A model generated the notes under the pieces. The model did no database searches. It was not told the origin of the DNA and saw nothing but the letters and a program-made list of their open reading frames with translations. From Clostridium sp. CAG:510 (lineage in GTDB: Bacteria; Bacillota; Clostridia; Lachnospirales; Lachnospiraceae): 20,819 nt of DNA. How positions within the stretch are numbered: the first letter of the stretch is position 1; every line of letters begins with the position of its first letter. The stretch spans positions 133,007 through 153,825 of the forward strand of contig FR880817.1 in assembly GCA_000434615.1 (NCBI GenBank). The letters run 5' to 3'. Both the position numbers and the translations under genes were made by a program. Positions 1 through 7,229 of this stretch are shown here, in pieces.

Positions 1-1
1 A

Positions 2-52
2 CAGGCATTCCTGCTGGGCAATACGGTTACACCGGGTATGCGGCTCGGATAA
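2..52 (+). CDS. fmt: C-terminal end of probable methionyl-tRNA formyltransferase (partial)
   Basis: Only the last 16 codons and the TAA stop are inside the window, reading QAFLLGNTVTPGMRLG. The pattern of a Phe-Leu, a glycine, a hydrophobic pair, a glycine and a final Leu resembles the very end of Fmt, which formylates initiator Met-tRNA. Gene order supports this: in Clostridia fmt commonly precedes a membrane zinc peptidase and rsmB, exactly as here. The next gene starts 53 bases downstream with no terminator between, so they are probably co-transcribed. With so few residues the identity rests mainly on context. Confidence 0.55.
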   Translation, partial: QAFLLGNTVTPGMRLG

Positions 53-105
53 GGCAGCCGGTATTTTTGACATTATCTTTTTAAAAAGAAAGGAAGTGTA
101 GCAGT

Positions 106-801
106 ATGTATGGTTATTATTGGGACCCCACGTACATTTTGGTTATCATAGGCGCCCTGATCTGTATGCTTGCCAGCGCCAATGTGGACGCCAGCATGCG
201 GAAGTATAAAAGGGTGCGGAATGCCCGCAACATGACGGGTGCGGAGGTGGCGCAGAGGATTTTGGAGGCAAACGGCATCTATGACGTCAGAGTAGAATGC
301 CTGCAGTCAGGCGCTCTTTCCGGCGATCATTACGACCCGCGTACTAAAACCGTGCGGCTTTCCTATGAAAATTACAGTTTTCCGTCCGTGACGGCAGCAG
401 CGGTAGCAGCCCACGAATGCGGACATGCGAAACAGGACAATGAGGACTATATGCCCCTGCGTATCCGTTCCGCACTGGTTCCGGTAGCCAATTTCGGCAG
501 CCGTTTCGGTCTGCCCCTTGTCATACTGGGAATCATTTTGAGCTTTAACCAGATTTTAATCCAGATAGGTATCTGGATGTTTGCGCTGGCGGTGCTGTTC
601 CAGTTTGTGACCCTGCCCGTGGAATTCAATGCATCCAGGCGGGGACTGGAAGCCCTGTCAAGTACCGGCATCCTGGGAATGGAAGAGGAAACCGGTGCGA
701 AAAAGGTGCTCTTTGCGGCAGCGCTTACCTATGTGGCAGCGGCGGCATCTTCCCTGCTGCAGCTTTTGCGGTTGTCCATGATAAGCAAAAGAAGGGACTA
801 A
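106..801 (+). CDS. Membrane zinc metallopeptidase, YugP-like (Zn_peptidase_2 family)
   Basis: A 231-residue membrane protein. A hydrophobic segment at about 9-25 is followed by a soluble part carrying the zinc-protease signature HECGH at 103-107 (HExxH, two zinc-binding His and the catalytic Glu). Two more membrane segments lie at about 128-148 and 150-171, then the conserved EFNASRRGLEAL stretch begins at Glu173, the likely third metal ligand in this family, and a last hydrophobic segment is at about 202-222. The length fits the YugP family of Firmicutes. The substrate is not known for the family. AGGAAG at 91-96 supports the ATG at 106. It is three bases from rsmB, so it sits inside a translation-related operon, although nothing in its sequence ties it to translation. 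Confidence 0.88.
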   Translation: MYGYYWDPTYILVIIGALICMLASANVDASMRKYKRVRNARNMTGAEVAQRILEANGIYDVRVECLQSGALSGDHYDPRTKTVRLSYENYSFPSVTAAAVAAHECGHAKQDNEDYMPLRIRSALVPVANFGSRFGLPLVILGIILSFNQILIQIGIWMFALAVLFQFVTLPVEFNASRRGLEALSSTGILGMEEETGAKKVLFAAALTYVAAAASSLLQLLRLSMISKRRD

Positions 802-804
802 GCC

Positions 805-2136
805 ATGGCAGCGGAAAATATCAGAGACATTGTGCTTTCCATGCTCCTTACGGTGGAAAAAGAGGAAGCCTATTCCCATCTTCTGGTGAAGGACGTACTG
901 GAAAAGTACGACTATCTTCCGGGGCAGGAAAAGGCTTTCTTAAAGAGACTTTTTGAGGGAACCCTGGAGAGAAGGATAGAGCTGGATTATTACATCAACC
1001 AGTTTGCCAGCCTGCCGGTCAGAAAAATGAAGCCGCTTATCCGTAATATCTTAAGGATGAGCGCTTACCAGATTTTATTTATGGACAGTGTGCCGGATTT
1101 TGCCGCCATAAACGAGGCGGTGAAGCTTACGGACAAACATAAATTCCACAATTTAAAAGGCTTTGTAAACGGTGTGCTGCGGAAGCTTTCCGGTGGAAAG
1201 GAAACACTGAAAAGGCCGGATAAAAAGAATAAGGTGTTGTATTTATCGGTGACCTATTCCATGCCGGAATGGCTGGTAAAGCATTTCCTTACGGAGTACT
1301 CGTTTGAAGAAACGGAACAAATCTTTGCGGCGTTCATGCAGGTAAGACCGGTGACCATGCGTTTCAGGCTGGGACTTTCCGATAAGGAAAAAGAAGCCGT
1401 TATCCGCGGTATGGAGGAGAAGGGCTGTGTGGTGGAACAGCATGCCTTTTTCCCCATGGCATATTACCTGAAAAACTGCGAGAATGTAACGGAGCTTCCC
1501 GGATTTGCGGAAGGGCTGTTTACCCTGCAGGATGTGAGCAGCATGGAGGCAGTGCTTTCGGCAGGTATAAAACCCGGCGACAAGGTACTGGATATCTGTG
1601 CGGCGCCCGGCGGCAAAACCGTGCTGGCTGCGGAGCTTGCCACAGAAAAAGGACAGGTGCTTTCCCGGGATGTCAGCGAAAAGAAAACGGTGCTTATTGA
1701 GGACTATGTAAACCGCATGGGACTTAACAATGTAACGGTGGAAGCGGCGGATGCCACGGTGTTCGATGCTTCTTTGGAAAATACTATGGATGTGGTGCTG
1801 GCGGATGTTCCCTGCAGCGGTCTGGGTGTTATGGGCAGAAAGCGGGACATTAAATACCGGCAGAAGGAAGAGGCATTAACGGAGCTTCCGAAGCTGCAGA
1901 AGGAAATTGTGAAAAACGCAGTCCGTTATGTGAAGCCGGGAGGCATTCTTCTTTACAGCACCTGTACGTTGAACAGGGCGGAGAATGAAGATATGGCGGC
2001 CTTTATCGAAAAGGAGCTTCTTATGAAACCGGTTCTTAAAAATACCACGGCGGAAAAAGGCTATGTGCGTCTTACACCCCATGTGCAGGATACGGACGGC
2101 TTCTTTTTTGCCGGATTCAGGAAAGAAGAAAAATGA
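805..2136 (+). CDS. rsmB: 16S rRNA (cytosine-967-C5) methyltransferase RsmB
   Basis: A 443-residue SAM-dependent RNA m5C methyltransferase, expected to modify C967 (E. coli numbering) of 16S rRNA. An N-terminal NusB-like helical domain spans about 1-135 and would bind RNA. The catalytic domain shows motif I DICAAPGGKT at 263-272 for SAM, motif IV ADVPCSG with Asp334 and Cys337, and motif VI YSTCT with Cys387. In this family the motif VI Cys attacks the base and the motif IV Cys helps release it; both are present. The C-terminal PHVQDTDGFFFAGF stretch (425-438) is typical of RsmB/NOP2 proteins. The stop overlaps the rlmN start as ATGA, indicating translational coupling. Length is normal. Confidence 0.95.
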   Translation: MAAENIRDIVLSMLLTVEKEEAYSHLLVKDVLEKYDYLPGQEKAFLKRLFEGTLERRIELDYYINQFASLPVRKMKPLIRNILRMSAYQILFMDSVPDFAAINEAVKLTDKHKFHNLKGFVNGVLRKLSGGKETLKRPDKKNKVLYLSVTYSMPEWLVKHFLTEYSFEETEQIFAAFMQVRPVTMRFRLGLSDKEKEAVIRGMEEKGCVVEQHAFFPMAYYLKNCENVTELPGFAEGLFTLQDVSSMEAVLSAGIKPGDKVLDICAAPGGKTVLAAELATEKGQVLSRDVSEKKTVLIEDYVNRMGLNNVTVEAADATVFDASLENTMDVVLADVPCSGLGVMGRKRDIKYRQKEEALTELPKLQKEIVKNAVRYVKPGGILLYSTCTLNRAENEDMAAFIEKELLMKPVLKNTTAEKGYVRLTPHVQDTDGFFFAGFRKEEK

Positions 2137-3185
2137 CAGAGAAAAAAGATATCAAATCCATGCCCATGGAGACACTGGCAGCAGAAATGGAAGCGCTGGG
2201 CGTAAAAAAATTCAGGACAGCGCAGCTTTACGACTGGATGCATGTAAAGCTGTCCCGGGGCTTTGACGAGATGAGCAATCTGCCCAAGGATTTCCGGGAA
2301 AAGTGTAAGGAACTATACACCTATACGGCACTGATTCCGGTGGAGGTGCAGGAGTCCAAAATCGACGGCACGAGAAAATTCTTATTCGGACTTGCTGACG
2401 GCAATGTGGTGGAAAGTGTATGGATGAAGTACAGGCACGGCAATTCCGTGTGTATTTCCTCCCAGGTCGGCTGCCGTATGGGCTGCCGGTTCTGTGCATC
2501 CACACTGGACGGACTGGAAAGAAATCTGACGCCGGGGGAAATGTTAGACCAGATTTACGCCATTACCCGGTACACGGGGGAGAGGGTTTCCAATGTGGTG
2601 GTGATGGGAACCGGCGAACCCATGGACAATTATGACAACCTGCTTACCTTTATAAAGATGCTGACGGATGAGCACGGGCTTCACATCAGCCAGCGAAACG
2701 TCACGGTTTCCACCTGCGGACTGGTGCCCATGATGAAGAAGCTGGCGGAGGAGGAACTGCAGATTACGCTGGCGCTTTCCCTGCATGCGGTAACGGATGA
2801 AAAAAGACAGGAGTTAATGCCCATTGCCAACAAGTATTCCATTGCAGAGCTGATGGAGGCATGCGACTATTATTTTGCCAGAACGGGACGCCGGATTTCC
2901 TTTGAATACAGCCTTGTGGGCGGTGTCAACGATACAAAAGAGGATGCGGAGGGGCTGATTGGCCTGGCGGGGAAACGGAACTGCCACATCAACCTGATAC
3001 CGGTCAATCCCATCAAGGAAAGAGATTACGTGCAGTCGGAAAAAGAAGCCATTATGGCATTTAAGGGCAGGCTGGAAAAAAGCCATATCAATGTAACCGT
3101 CCGCCGGGAAATGGGACGGGATATCGATGGCGCCTGCGGACAGCTTCGGAGAAAGAAAATGCAGGAAAAGAAAGAACTGCAGTGA
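2133..3185 (+). CDS. rlmN: Dual-specificity 23S rRNA (A2503)/tRNA (A37) C2-methyltransferase RlmN
   Basis: A 350-residue radical-SAM enzyme that methylates C2 of A2503 in 23S rRNA and of A37 in some tRNAs. The 4Fe-4S cluster motif CxxxCxxC is Cys114, Cys118, Cys121, and GEPMDN follows at 161-166. Two further cysteines needed for the ping-pong mechanism are present: Cys335 in GACGQLR, matching the methyl-carrying Cys355 of E. coli, and Cys107 in VCISSQ, matching Cys118 of E. coli. These distinguish it from a degenerate copy. Cfr, the resistance relative that methylates C8, is less likely given the housekeeping setting and the GACGQL ending. It overlaps rsmB by four bases and is the last gene before the terminator at 3199-3233. 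Confidence 0.94.
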   Translation: MTEKKDIKSMPMETLAAEMEALGVKKFRTAQLYDWMHVKLSRGFDEMSNLPKDFREKCKELYTYTALIPVEVQESKIDGTRKFLFGLADGNVVESVWMKYRHGNSVCISSQVGCRMGCRFCASTLDGLERNLTPGEMLDQIYAITRYTGERVSNVVVMGTGEPMDNYDNLLTFIKMLTDEHGLHISQRNVTVSTCGLVPMMKKLAEEELQITLALSLHAVTDEKRQELMPIANKYSIAELMEACDYYFARTGRRISFEYSLVGGVNDTKEDAEGLIGLAGKRNCHINLIPVNPIKERDYVQSEKEAIMAFKGRLEKSHINVTVRREMGRDIDGACGQLRRKKMQEKKELQ

Positions 3186-3198
3186 GTTTAGACACAGG

Positions 3199-3233
3199 GG
3201 ACAAGGGAATACTATACTTGTCCTTTTTTCTTT
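3199..3233 (+). terminator. Intrinsic terminator after rlmN
   Basis: GGACAAG at 3199-3205 pairs perfectly with CTTGTCC at 3217-3223 around an 11-base loop, followed by six T, one C and three T. It closes the fmt-rlmN unit and separates it from the phosphatase-kinase unit. Confidence 0.88.
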
Positions 3234-3299
3234 ATTGTGTTATTATGTATTGTACTATCGTTTTTTATACGAATATGAGGGAACACAAGGAGGCAGCGG

Positions 3300-4034
3300 G
3301 TGTTAACGACATTTTCCGAAACGGATATTGGAAGAAAGCGAAAAGTAAATCAGGATTATGTATATGCGTCTGCACAGCCGGTGGGCGTTCTTCCCAATCT
3401 GTTCATTGTGGCGGACGGTATGGGAGGACACAATGCCGGAGACTATGCTTCTAAAAGTACAGTGGAGACGATTATAAAAGAGGTGGAGAATACCCACGAA
3501 AAGTATCCCAACCGCATTCTGGACGATGCCATCAAAAAGGCGAACCACCACATTATCGAACTGGCGGAAAACTGCGAGGAATTAAGCGGCATGGGTACCA
3601 CGGTGGTAGCGGCCACCATAGACGGCAGCGAGCTTGTGGTTGCCAATGTGGGTGACAGCAGACTTTATGTACTGGACGGGGAGCTTAAGCAGATTACCAT
3701 TGACCACTCGTTGGTGGAGGAAATGGTGCGCATGGGCGGACTTGACAGGGCAGAAGCCAGAAATCACCCGAAAAAAAATATCATTACCAGAGCCATAGGA
3801 GCACTGGATACGGTCAGGGTTGACTTCTTTGAAGTGGAGCTGAAAAAAGGGGATATGGTTCTGCTTTGTTCGGATGGACTCACCAATATGCTTGAGGATA
3901 AAGAAATCGAAGAGATCTTGAAAGACAAGGGCAGTATGAAGGATAAAGCAGACAGGCTGATAAGCGCAGCCAATAAAAACGGTGGAAAAGACAACATCGC
4001 CGTGGTATTGATTGAACCATTTGCAGAAACGTAA
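3300..4034 (+). CDS. prpC: PP2C-family Ser/Thr protein phosphatase (PrpC/Stp-like)
   Basis: A 244-residue metal-dependent PPM/PP2C phosphatase, which removes phosphate from proteins phosphorylated by the partner PASTA kinase. Metal-site motifs are in order: NQD at 17-19, VADGMGGHNAGD at 37-48 (Asp39, Gly40), GMGTT at 97-101, VGDSR at 117-121, CSDGL at 190-194 (Asp192) and GGKDNIAVV at 228-236 (Asp231). The start is GTG at 3300, chosen because AAGGAGG (3287-3293) lies six bases upstream; no good ATG exists in frame. The stop nearly abuts the kinase gene, and its TAA overlaps the kinase ribosome binding site. No convincing promoter pair was found between the terminator and the gene, so its promoter is unassigned. 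Confidence 0.93.
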   Translation: MLTTFSETDIGRKRKVNQDYVYASAQPVGVLPNLFIVADGMGGHNAGDYASKSTVETIIKEVENTHEKYPNRILDDAIKKANHHIIELAENCEELSGMGTTVVAATIDGSELVVANVGDSRLYVLDGELKQITIDHSLVEEMVRMGGLDRAEARNHPKKNIITRAIGALDTVRVDFFEVELKKGDMVLLCSDGLTNMLEDKEIEEILKDKGSMKDKADRLISAANKNGGKDNIAVVLIEPFAET

Positions 4035-4044
4035 GGAGTTAGGC

Positions 4045-6141
4045 ATGATAAAGATTGGTATGATGATAGGAGACCGCTACGAGATACTCGAAAAAATCGG
4101 TACCGGCGGCATGTCCGATGTTTATAAGGCAAAATGCCACAAACTAAACCGCTTTGTGGCTGTCAAAGTACTGAAGCAGGAATTTTCGGAAAATGCTAAT
4201 TTTGTGTCCAAATTCCGCGTGGAAGCGCAGGCAGCAGCAGGCCTTATGCATCCCAATATTGTAAATGTTTACGATGTGGGAGAGGAGAATGGCATCTACT
4301 ACATTGTTATGGAGCTGGTAGACGGCATTACCCTGAAAAAATATATTGAGAAAAAAGTTAATTTATCCTATAAAGAAGCCGTGAGCATTGCCATCCAGGT
4401 ATGTATGGGTATTGAAGCGGCTCACAACAATCACATCATTCACCGGGATATCAAGCCCCAGAACATTATCATTTCCAAGGAAGGAAAGGTAAAGGTTACG
4501 GATTTCGGTATTGCCAAGGCGGCGACCAGCAACACCATTACTTCCAATGTAATGGGTTCCGTGCATTACACCTCTCCCGAGCAGGCAAGAGGCGGCTTCA
4601 GCGATGAGAAGAGTGATGTGTATTCACTGGGTATTACCCTGTTTGAAATGCTGACCGGCAGAGTGCCGTTTAACGGCGAAACCACGGTGGCGATTGCCAT
4701 TAAGCACATTCAGGAGCCCATGCCTTCCCCGAGGGAATTTGTACCGGACATTCCCATCAGTGTGGAGCAGATTGTCATGAAATGCTGCCAGAAGAGCCCG
4801 GACAGAAGATACCAGTCTATGGCGGAGCTGATTGAGGATTTGAAAAAAGCACTGCTTTACCCGGACGAGGATTTCGTGGTGATGCGCGACCCGGATGCGG
4901 AAGGCGCCACCCGGAACGTGACGGAGCACGAAATGTCCCAGATTAAGAGGCAGACGGAGCACAGGGACTATTCCGAAGATAATTTACGGCTAAAGAGTGA
5001 TACCATACCGCCGGAATCCGAAGAATACCAGGAAGAAGAATACGAGGAATACGGCAATCCCAAGGTGGAGAGGCTGACGACTGTTCTTACCATTGTGGCA
5101 GGTATTGTCATCTGCTGCATTATCATTTTCTTTGTGGGCAAGATTACCAATATGTTCGGCTTCGGCAAGACGCCCACAGTGGGAACGGAAAGCAGTGAGG
5201 CTGAGGACGGCGATGCCGTGACGATGATTGCCGTATCCGGCATGAGTCTGGGAGAAGCACAGAGTACCTTAAAGAAAATGGGGCTCACGGTGCAGCTTTC
5301 CTATGCGGTATCCGACGTTTACGAAAAAAATATGGTTATCAGCGCGGATGTGGAAGAGGGAACACCTCTTGCCAAAGGAAGCGTGGTAACCCTTACCATC
5401 AGTACAGGTACGGAGGGCGTGGATGTGCCCAATGTATCGGGGCTTTCCTTTGAAGATGCCCAGAAGCGACTTAGGGATGCGGGCTTTGCCGTAAAGAAGA
5501 CGGAAGGCTACAGCTCCAATATTGAAAAAGGCTATATTATTACCCAGTCGCCCGCAGGTGGGGAAAAAGCGCCCATGGGCAGCGAGGTAACGGTCAAGGT
5601 AAGCCGCGGCCAGGAAGACTATACCGTGAAGGTTCCCAACCTCTTAGGACTGCCGGAGGACGAAGCGGTAGCCCAGCTGATTGAGGCGGGACTTACCGTG
5701 GGAAGCACTTCCTATATCAGCTCCAACGATTATGTGGAGGGCCTGGTATGCTACCAGAGCTATTCCATTGACTCCTATGTGGAGCCCGGCACCGCCATTG
5801 ACATCAAGGTCAGCACCGGTGCGGAAGCCGTGACCTACCGTTACAATGCCAGCATTGAAGCGCCTACCAAGGAAGAGGCGCCGGACTATGTGGCAGGAAC
5901 CACGGTTGGCGTTACCCTTGTGGTGGAGGACGGCAAAAAGCTTCTGGATACGGCAAATGCCACATTCCCGCTTTCCGTAAACTTCCACGGACTGACATCT
6001 CCGAGAGGCACCATTACCTTCTCGTACACCGTGACGACGGACAGCCAGACAGTTACCAATGAATCAGGAGAAACGACAGTGATTCCGGGTACTATTGAGA
6101 ACCGCTCCTTCACCAGAGAAGTAGAATTTGAACGGGAATAA
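4045..6141 (+). CDS. prkC: PASTA-domain Ser/Thr protein kinase (PrkC/Stk-like)
   Basis: A 698-residue membrane kinase that senses cell-wall fragments and controls growth, division or spore germination in Gram-positives. The cytoplasmic kinase domain (about 11-270) has GTGGMSDV at 19-26, VAVK with Lys41, HRDIKPQN at 133-140 with catalytic Asp135, and DFG at 153-155. The Thr/Ser-rich segment 161-176 is the probable activation loop. An acidic linker leads to one membrane segment at about 345-365. Outside are three PASTA repeats at about 395-454, 459-520 and 528-591; the first lacks the usual VPN opening. A C-terminal beta-rich domain (about 596-698) is of unknown role. ATG 4045 is preferred over the in-frame ATG 4012 because AAGGAG (4033-4038) is correctly placed for it. 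Confidence 0.94.
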   Translation: MIKIGMMIGDRYEILEKIGTGGMSDVYKAKCHKLNRFVAVKVLKQEFSENANFVSKFRVEAQAAAGLMHPNIVNVYDVGEENGIYYIVMELVDGITLKKYIEKKVNLSYKEAVSIAIQVCMGIEAAHNNHIIHRDIKPQNIIISKEGKVKVTDFGIAKAATSNTITSNVMGSVHYTSPEQARGGFSDEKSDVYSLGITLFEMLTGRVPFNGETTVAIAIKHIQEPMPSPREFVPDIPISVEQIVMKCCQKSPDRRYQSMAELIEDLKKALLYPDEDFVVMRDPDAEGATRNVTEHEMSQIKRQTEHRDYSEDNLRLKSDTIPPESEEYQEEEYEEYGNPKVERLTTVLTIVAGIVICCIIIFFVGKITNMFGFGKTPTVGTESSEAEDGDAVTMIAVSGMSLGEAQSTLKKMGLTVQLSYAVSDVYEKNMVISADVEEGTPLAKGSVVTLTISTGTEGVDVPNVSGLSFEDAQKRLRDAGFAVKKTEGYSSNIEKGYIITQSPAGGEKAPMGSEVTVKVSRGQEDYTVKVPNLLGLPEDEAVAQLIEAGLTVGSTSYISSNDYVEGLVCYQSYSIDSYVEPGTAIDIKVSTGAEAVTYRYNASIEAPTKEEAPDYVAGTTVGVTLVVEDGKKLLDTANATFPLSVNFHGLTSPRGTITFSYTVTTDSQTVTNESGETTVIPGTIENRSFTREVEFERE

Positions 6142-6162
6142 TAACACAATATGGGTTAATTT

Positions 6163-7059
6163 ATGCAGGGAAAAATCATAAAAGGAATTGCGGGATTTTA
6201 TTATGTGTGCGTCACAAATCCCGCAGAGGATACAACCGAAATTTACGAATGCAAAGCCAAGGGCATTTTCCGCAAGGACGGAACCAAGCCTCTGGTGGGG
6301 GATGATGTGGAAATGGAAGTGCTGGACGAGGATGCCGGAAAGGGCAATATCCAAAAGATACTTCCGAGAAAAAATGCACTCATCCGTCCGGCGGTAGCCA
6401 ATGTGGACCAGGCTCTGGTTATTTTTGCAGCGGCAAAACCGGCGCCGAATTTTAATCTGCTGGACCGTTTCCTGATTATGATGGCAGAGCAGGAGCTTCC
6501 CTGCATTATCTGTTTTAACAAGCAGGACATCGTGGACGAAGAGGAGAGGAAGAAGCTGACCGCTATCTACGAAGACTGTGGCTGCCGGGTGGTGTTTGCC
6601 AGTGCCACAAAGGGTGAGGGTACCGAAGAAATCCGGGAGCTTTTAAAAGGAAAGACCACTACGGTGGCGGGACCCAGCGGTGTGGGTAAATCCTCCATGG
6701 TAAACAGTCTTTGCGGGAACACCTACATGGAAACCGGGGAAATCAGCGAAAAGATTGACAGAGGAAAACACACCACCCGCCATGCGGAGCTATTACTCAT
6801 CGGTCCTGACACCTACATTGTGGACACACCCGGCTTCAGTTCCCTGTCCGTATTTAATATGGAAAAAGAAGAACTGAAAGACTTTTACCCGGAGTTTGCA
6901 AAATATGAGGACGAATGCCGGTTCCGCGGCTGCAGCCATATAAACGAACCGGACTGCGGCGTAAAAAATGCCTTACAGAACGGTAACATCAGTCCCATGC
7001 GCTATGAAAATTATGTGCAGATTTACGGGGAGCTAAAGTCACAGAAGAAGTGGAAATAA
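6163..7059 (+). CDS. rsgA: Ribosome small subunit-dependent GTPase RsgA (CpgA)
   Basis: A 298-residue circularly permuted GTPase that helps 30S subunit maturation. An OB-fold occupies about 1-70. The G motifs appear in permuted order: G4 NKQD at 119-122, G5 SATKG at 147-151, G1 GPSGVGKS at 170-177, and G3 DTPG at 221-224. A C-terminal zinc site is Cys252, Cys257, His259 and Cys265. All family features are intact. The Shine-Dalgarno match is weak, so translation may rely on coupling with the kinase 21 bases upstream. In B. subtilis the homologue CpgA is a substrate of PrkC, so the PrpC-PrkC-RsgA cluster is functionally consistent. The terminator at 7068-7099 ends the operon here; rpe, which often follows, is absent. 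Confidence 0.95.
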   Translation: MQGKIIKGIAGFYYVCVTNPAEDTTEIYECKAKGIFRKDGTKPLVGDDVEMEVLDEDAGKGNIQKILPRKNALIRPAVANVDQALVIFAAAKPAPNFNLLDRFLIMMAEQELPCIICFNKQDIVDEEERKKLTAIYEDCGCRVVFASATKGEGTEEIRELLKGKTTTVAGPSGVGKSSMVNSLCGNTYMETGEISEKIDRGKHTTRHAELLLIGPDTYIVDTPGFSSLSVFNMEKEELKDFYPEFAKYEDECRFRGCSHINEPDCGVKNALQNGNISPMRYENYVQIYGELKSQKKWK

Positions 7060-7067
7060 AAAGATTG

Positions 7068-7099
7068 AAAGGAAAGTAAAAAAGGGCTTTCCTTTTTTT
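7068..7099 (+). terminator. Intrinsic terminator after rsgA
   Basis: AAAGGAAAG (7068-7076) pairs with CTTTCCTTT (7087-7095) around a ten-base loop, inside a run of seven T. An alternative stem of AAAAAAGG (7078-7085) with CCTTTTTT (7091-7098) also exists. Either would end transcription before the rho leader. Confidence 0.82.
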
Positions 7100-7110
7100 A
7101 CTTTTTCCTG

Positions 7111-7116
7111 TATAAT
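7111..7116 (+). promoter_or_regulatory. Candidate -10 box for rho
   Basis: A perfect TATAAT lies just after the rsgA terminator and about 114 bases before the rho start. No good -35 hexamer is found at 16-18 bases (TTTCCT at 7088-7093 is poor), so this is a candidate only. A start near 7122 would place hairpin 7122-7140 at the 5' end of the rho transcript. Confidence 0.4.
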
Positions 7117-7121
7117 TAAAA

Positions 7122-7218
7122 ATCATCCTACGTGGGTGATCTGAACATTCTATACGCAATACTTTACATAAGTCATGTAAAATCCCAAACAAACCAAAAG
7201 AAAACATCCCAACTTCAT
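7122..7218 (+). promoter_or_regulatory. Structured, C-rich 5' leader of rho
   Basis: Two small hairpins are visible: ATCATCC (7122-7128) with GGGTGAT (7134-7140), one G-U pair; and TTTACAT (7163-7169) with ATGTAAA (7175-7181), perfect. They are followed by an unstructured stretch 7183-7218 containing 12 C and only 1 G, the composition preferred by Rho itself. Rho autoregulation through its leader is established in E. coli; applying it here is inference. Confidence 0.45.
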
Positions 7219-7229
7219 AGGAGGAAAAG

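Noticed and set aside
2133..3185. Cfr-type antibiotic-resistance methyltransferase
   Set aside because: Cysteine positions, length, GACGQLR ending and the rsmB operon setting fit housekeeping RlmN better.
3182..3454. 90-codon open frame starting at the rlmN stop
   Set aside because: It overlaps the rlmN terminator and the well-supported phosphatase gene in another frame, lacks a family-like sequence, and its start has no proper ribosome binding site.
3582..4046. Long antisense open frame over the phosphatase (154 codons)
   Set aside because: It mirrors codon structure of the + strand gene, has no ribosome binding site or recognisable domain.
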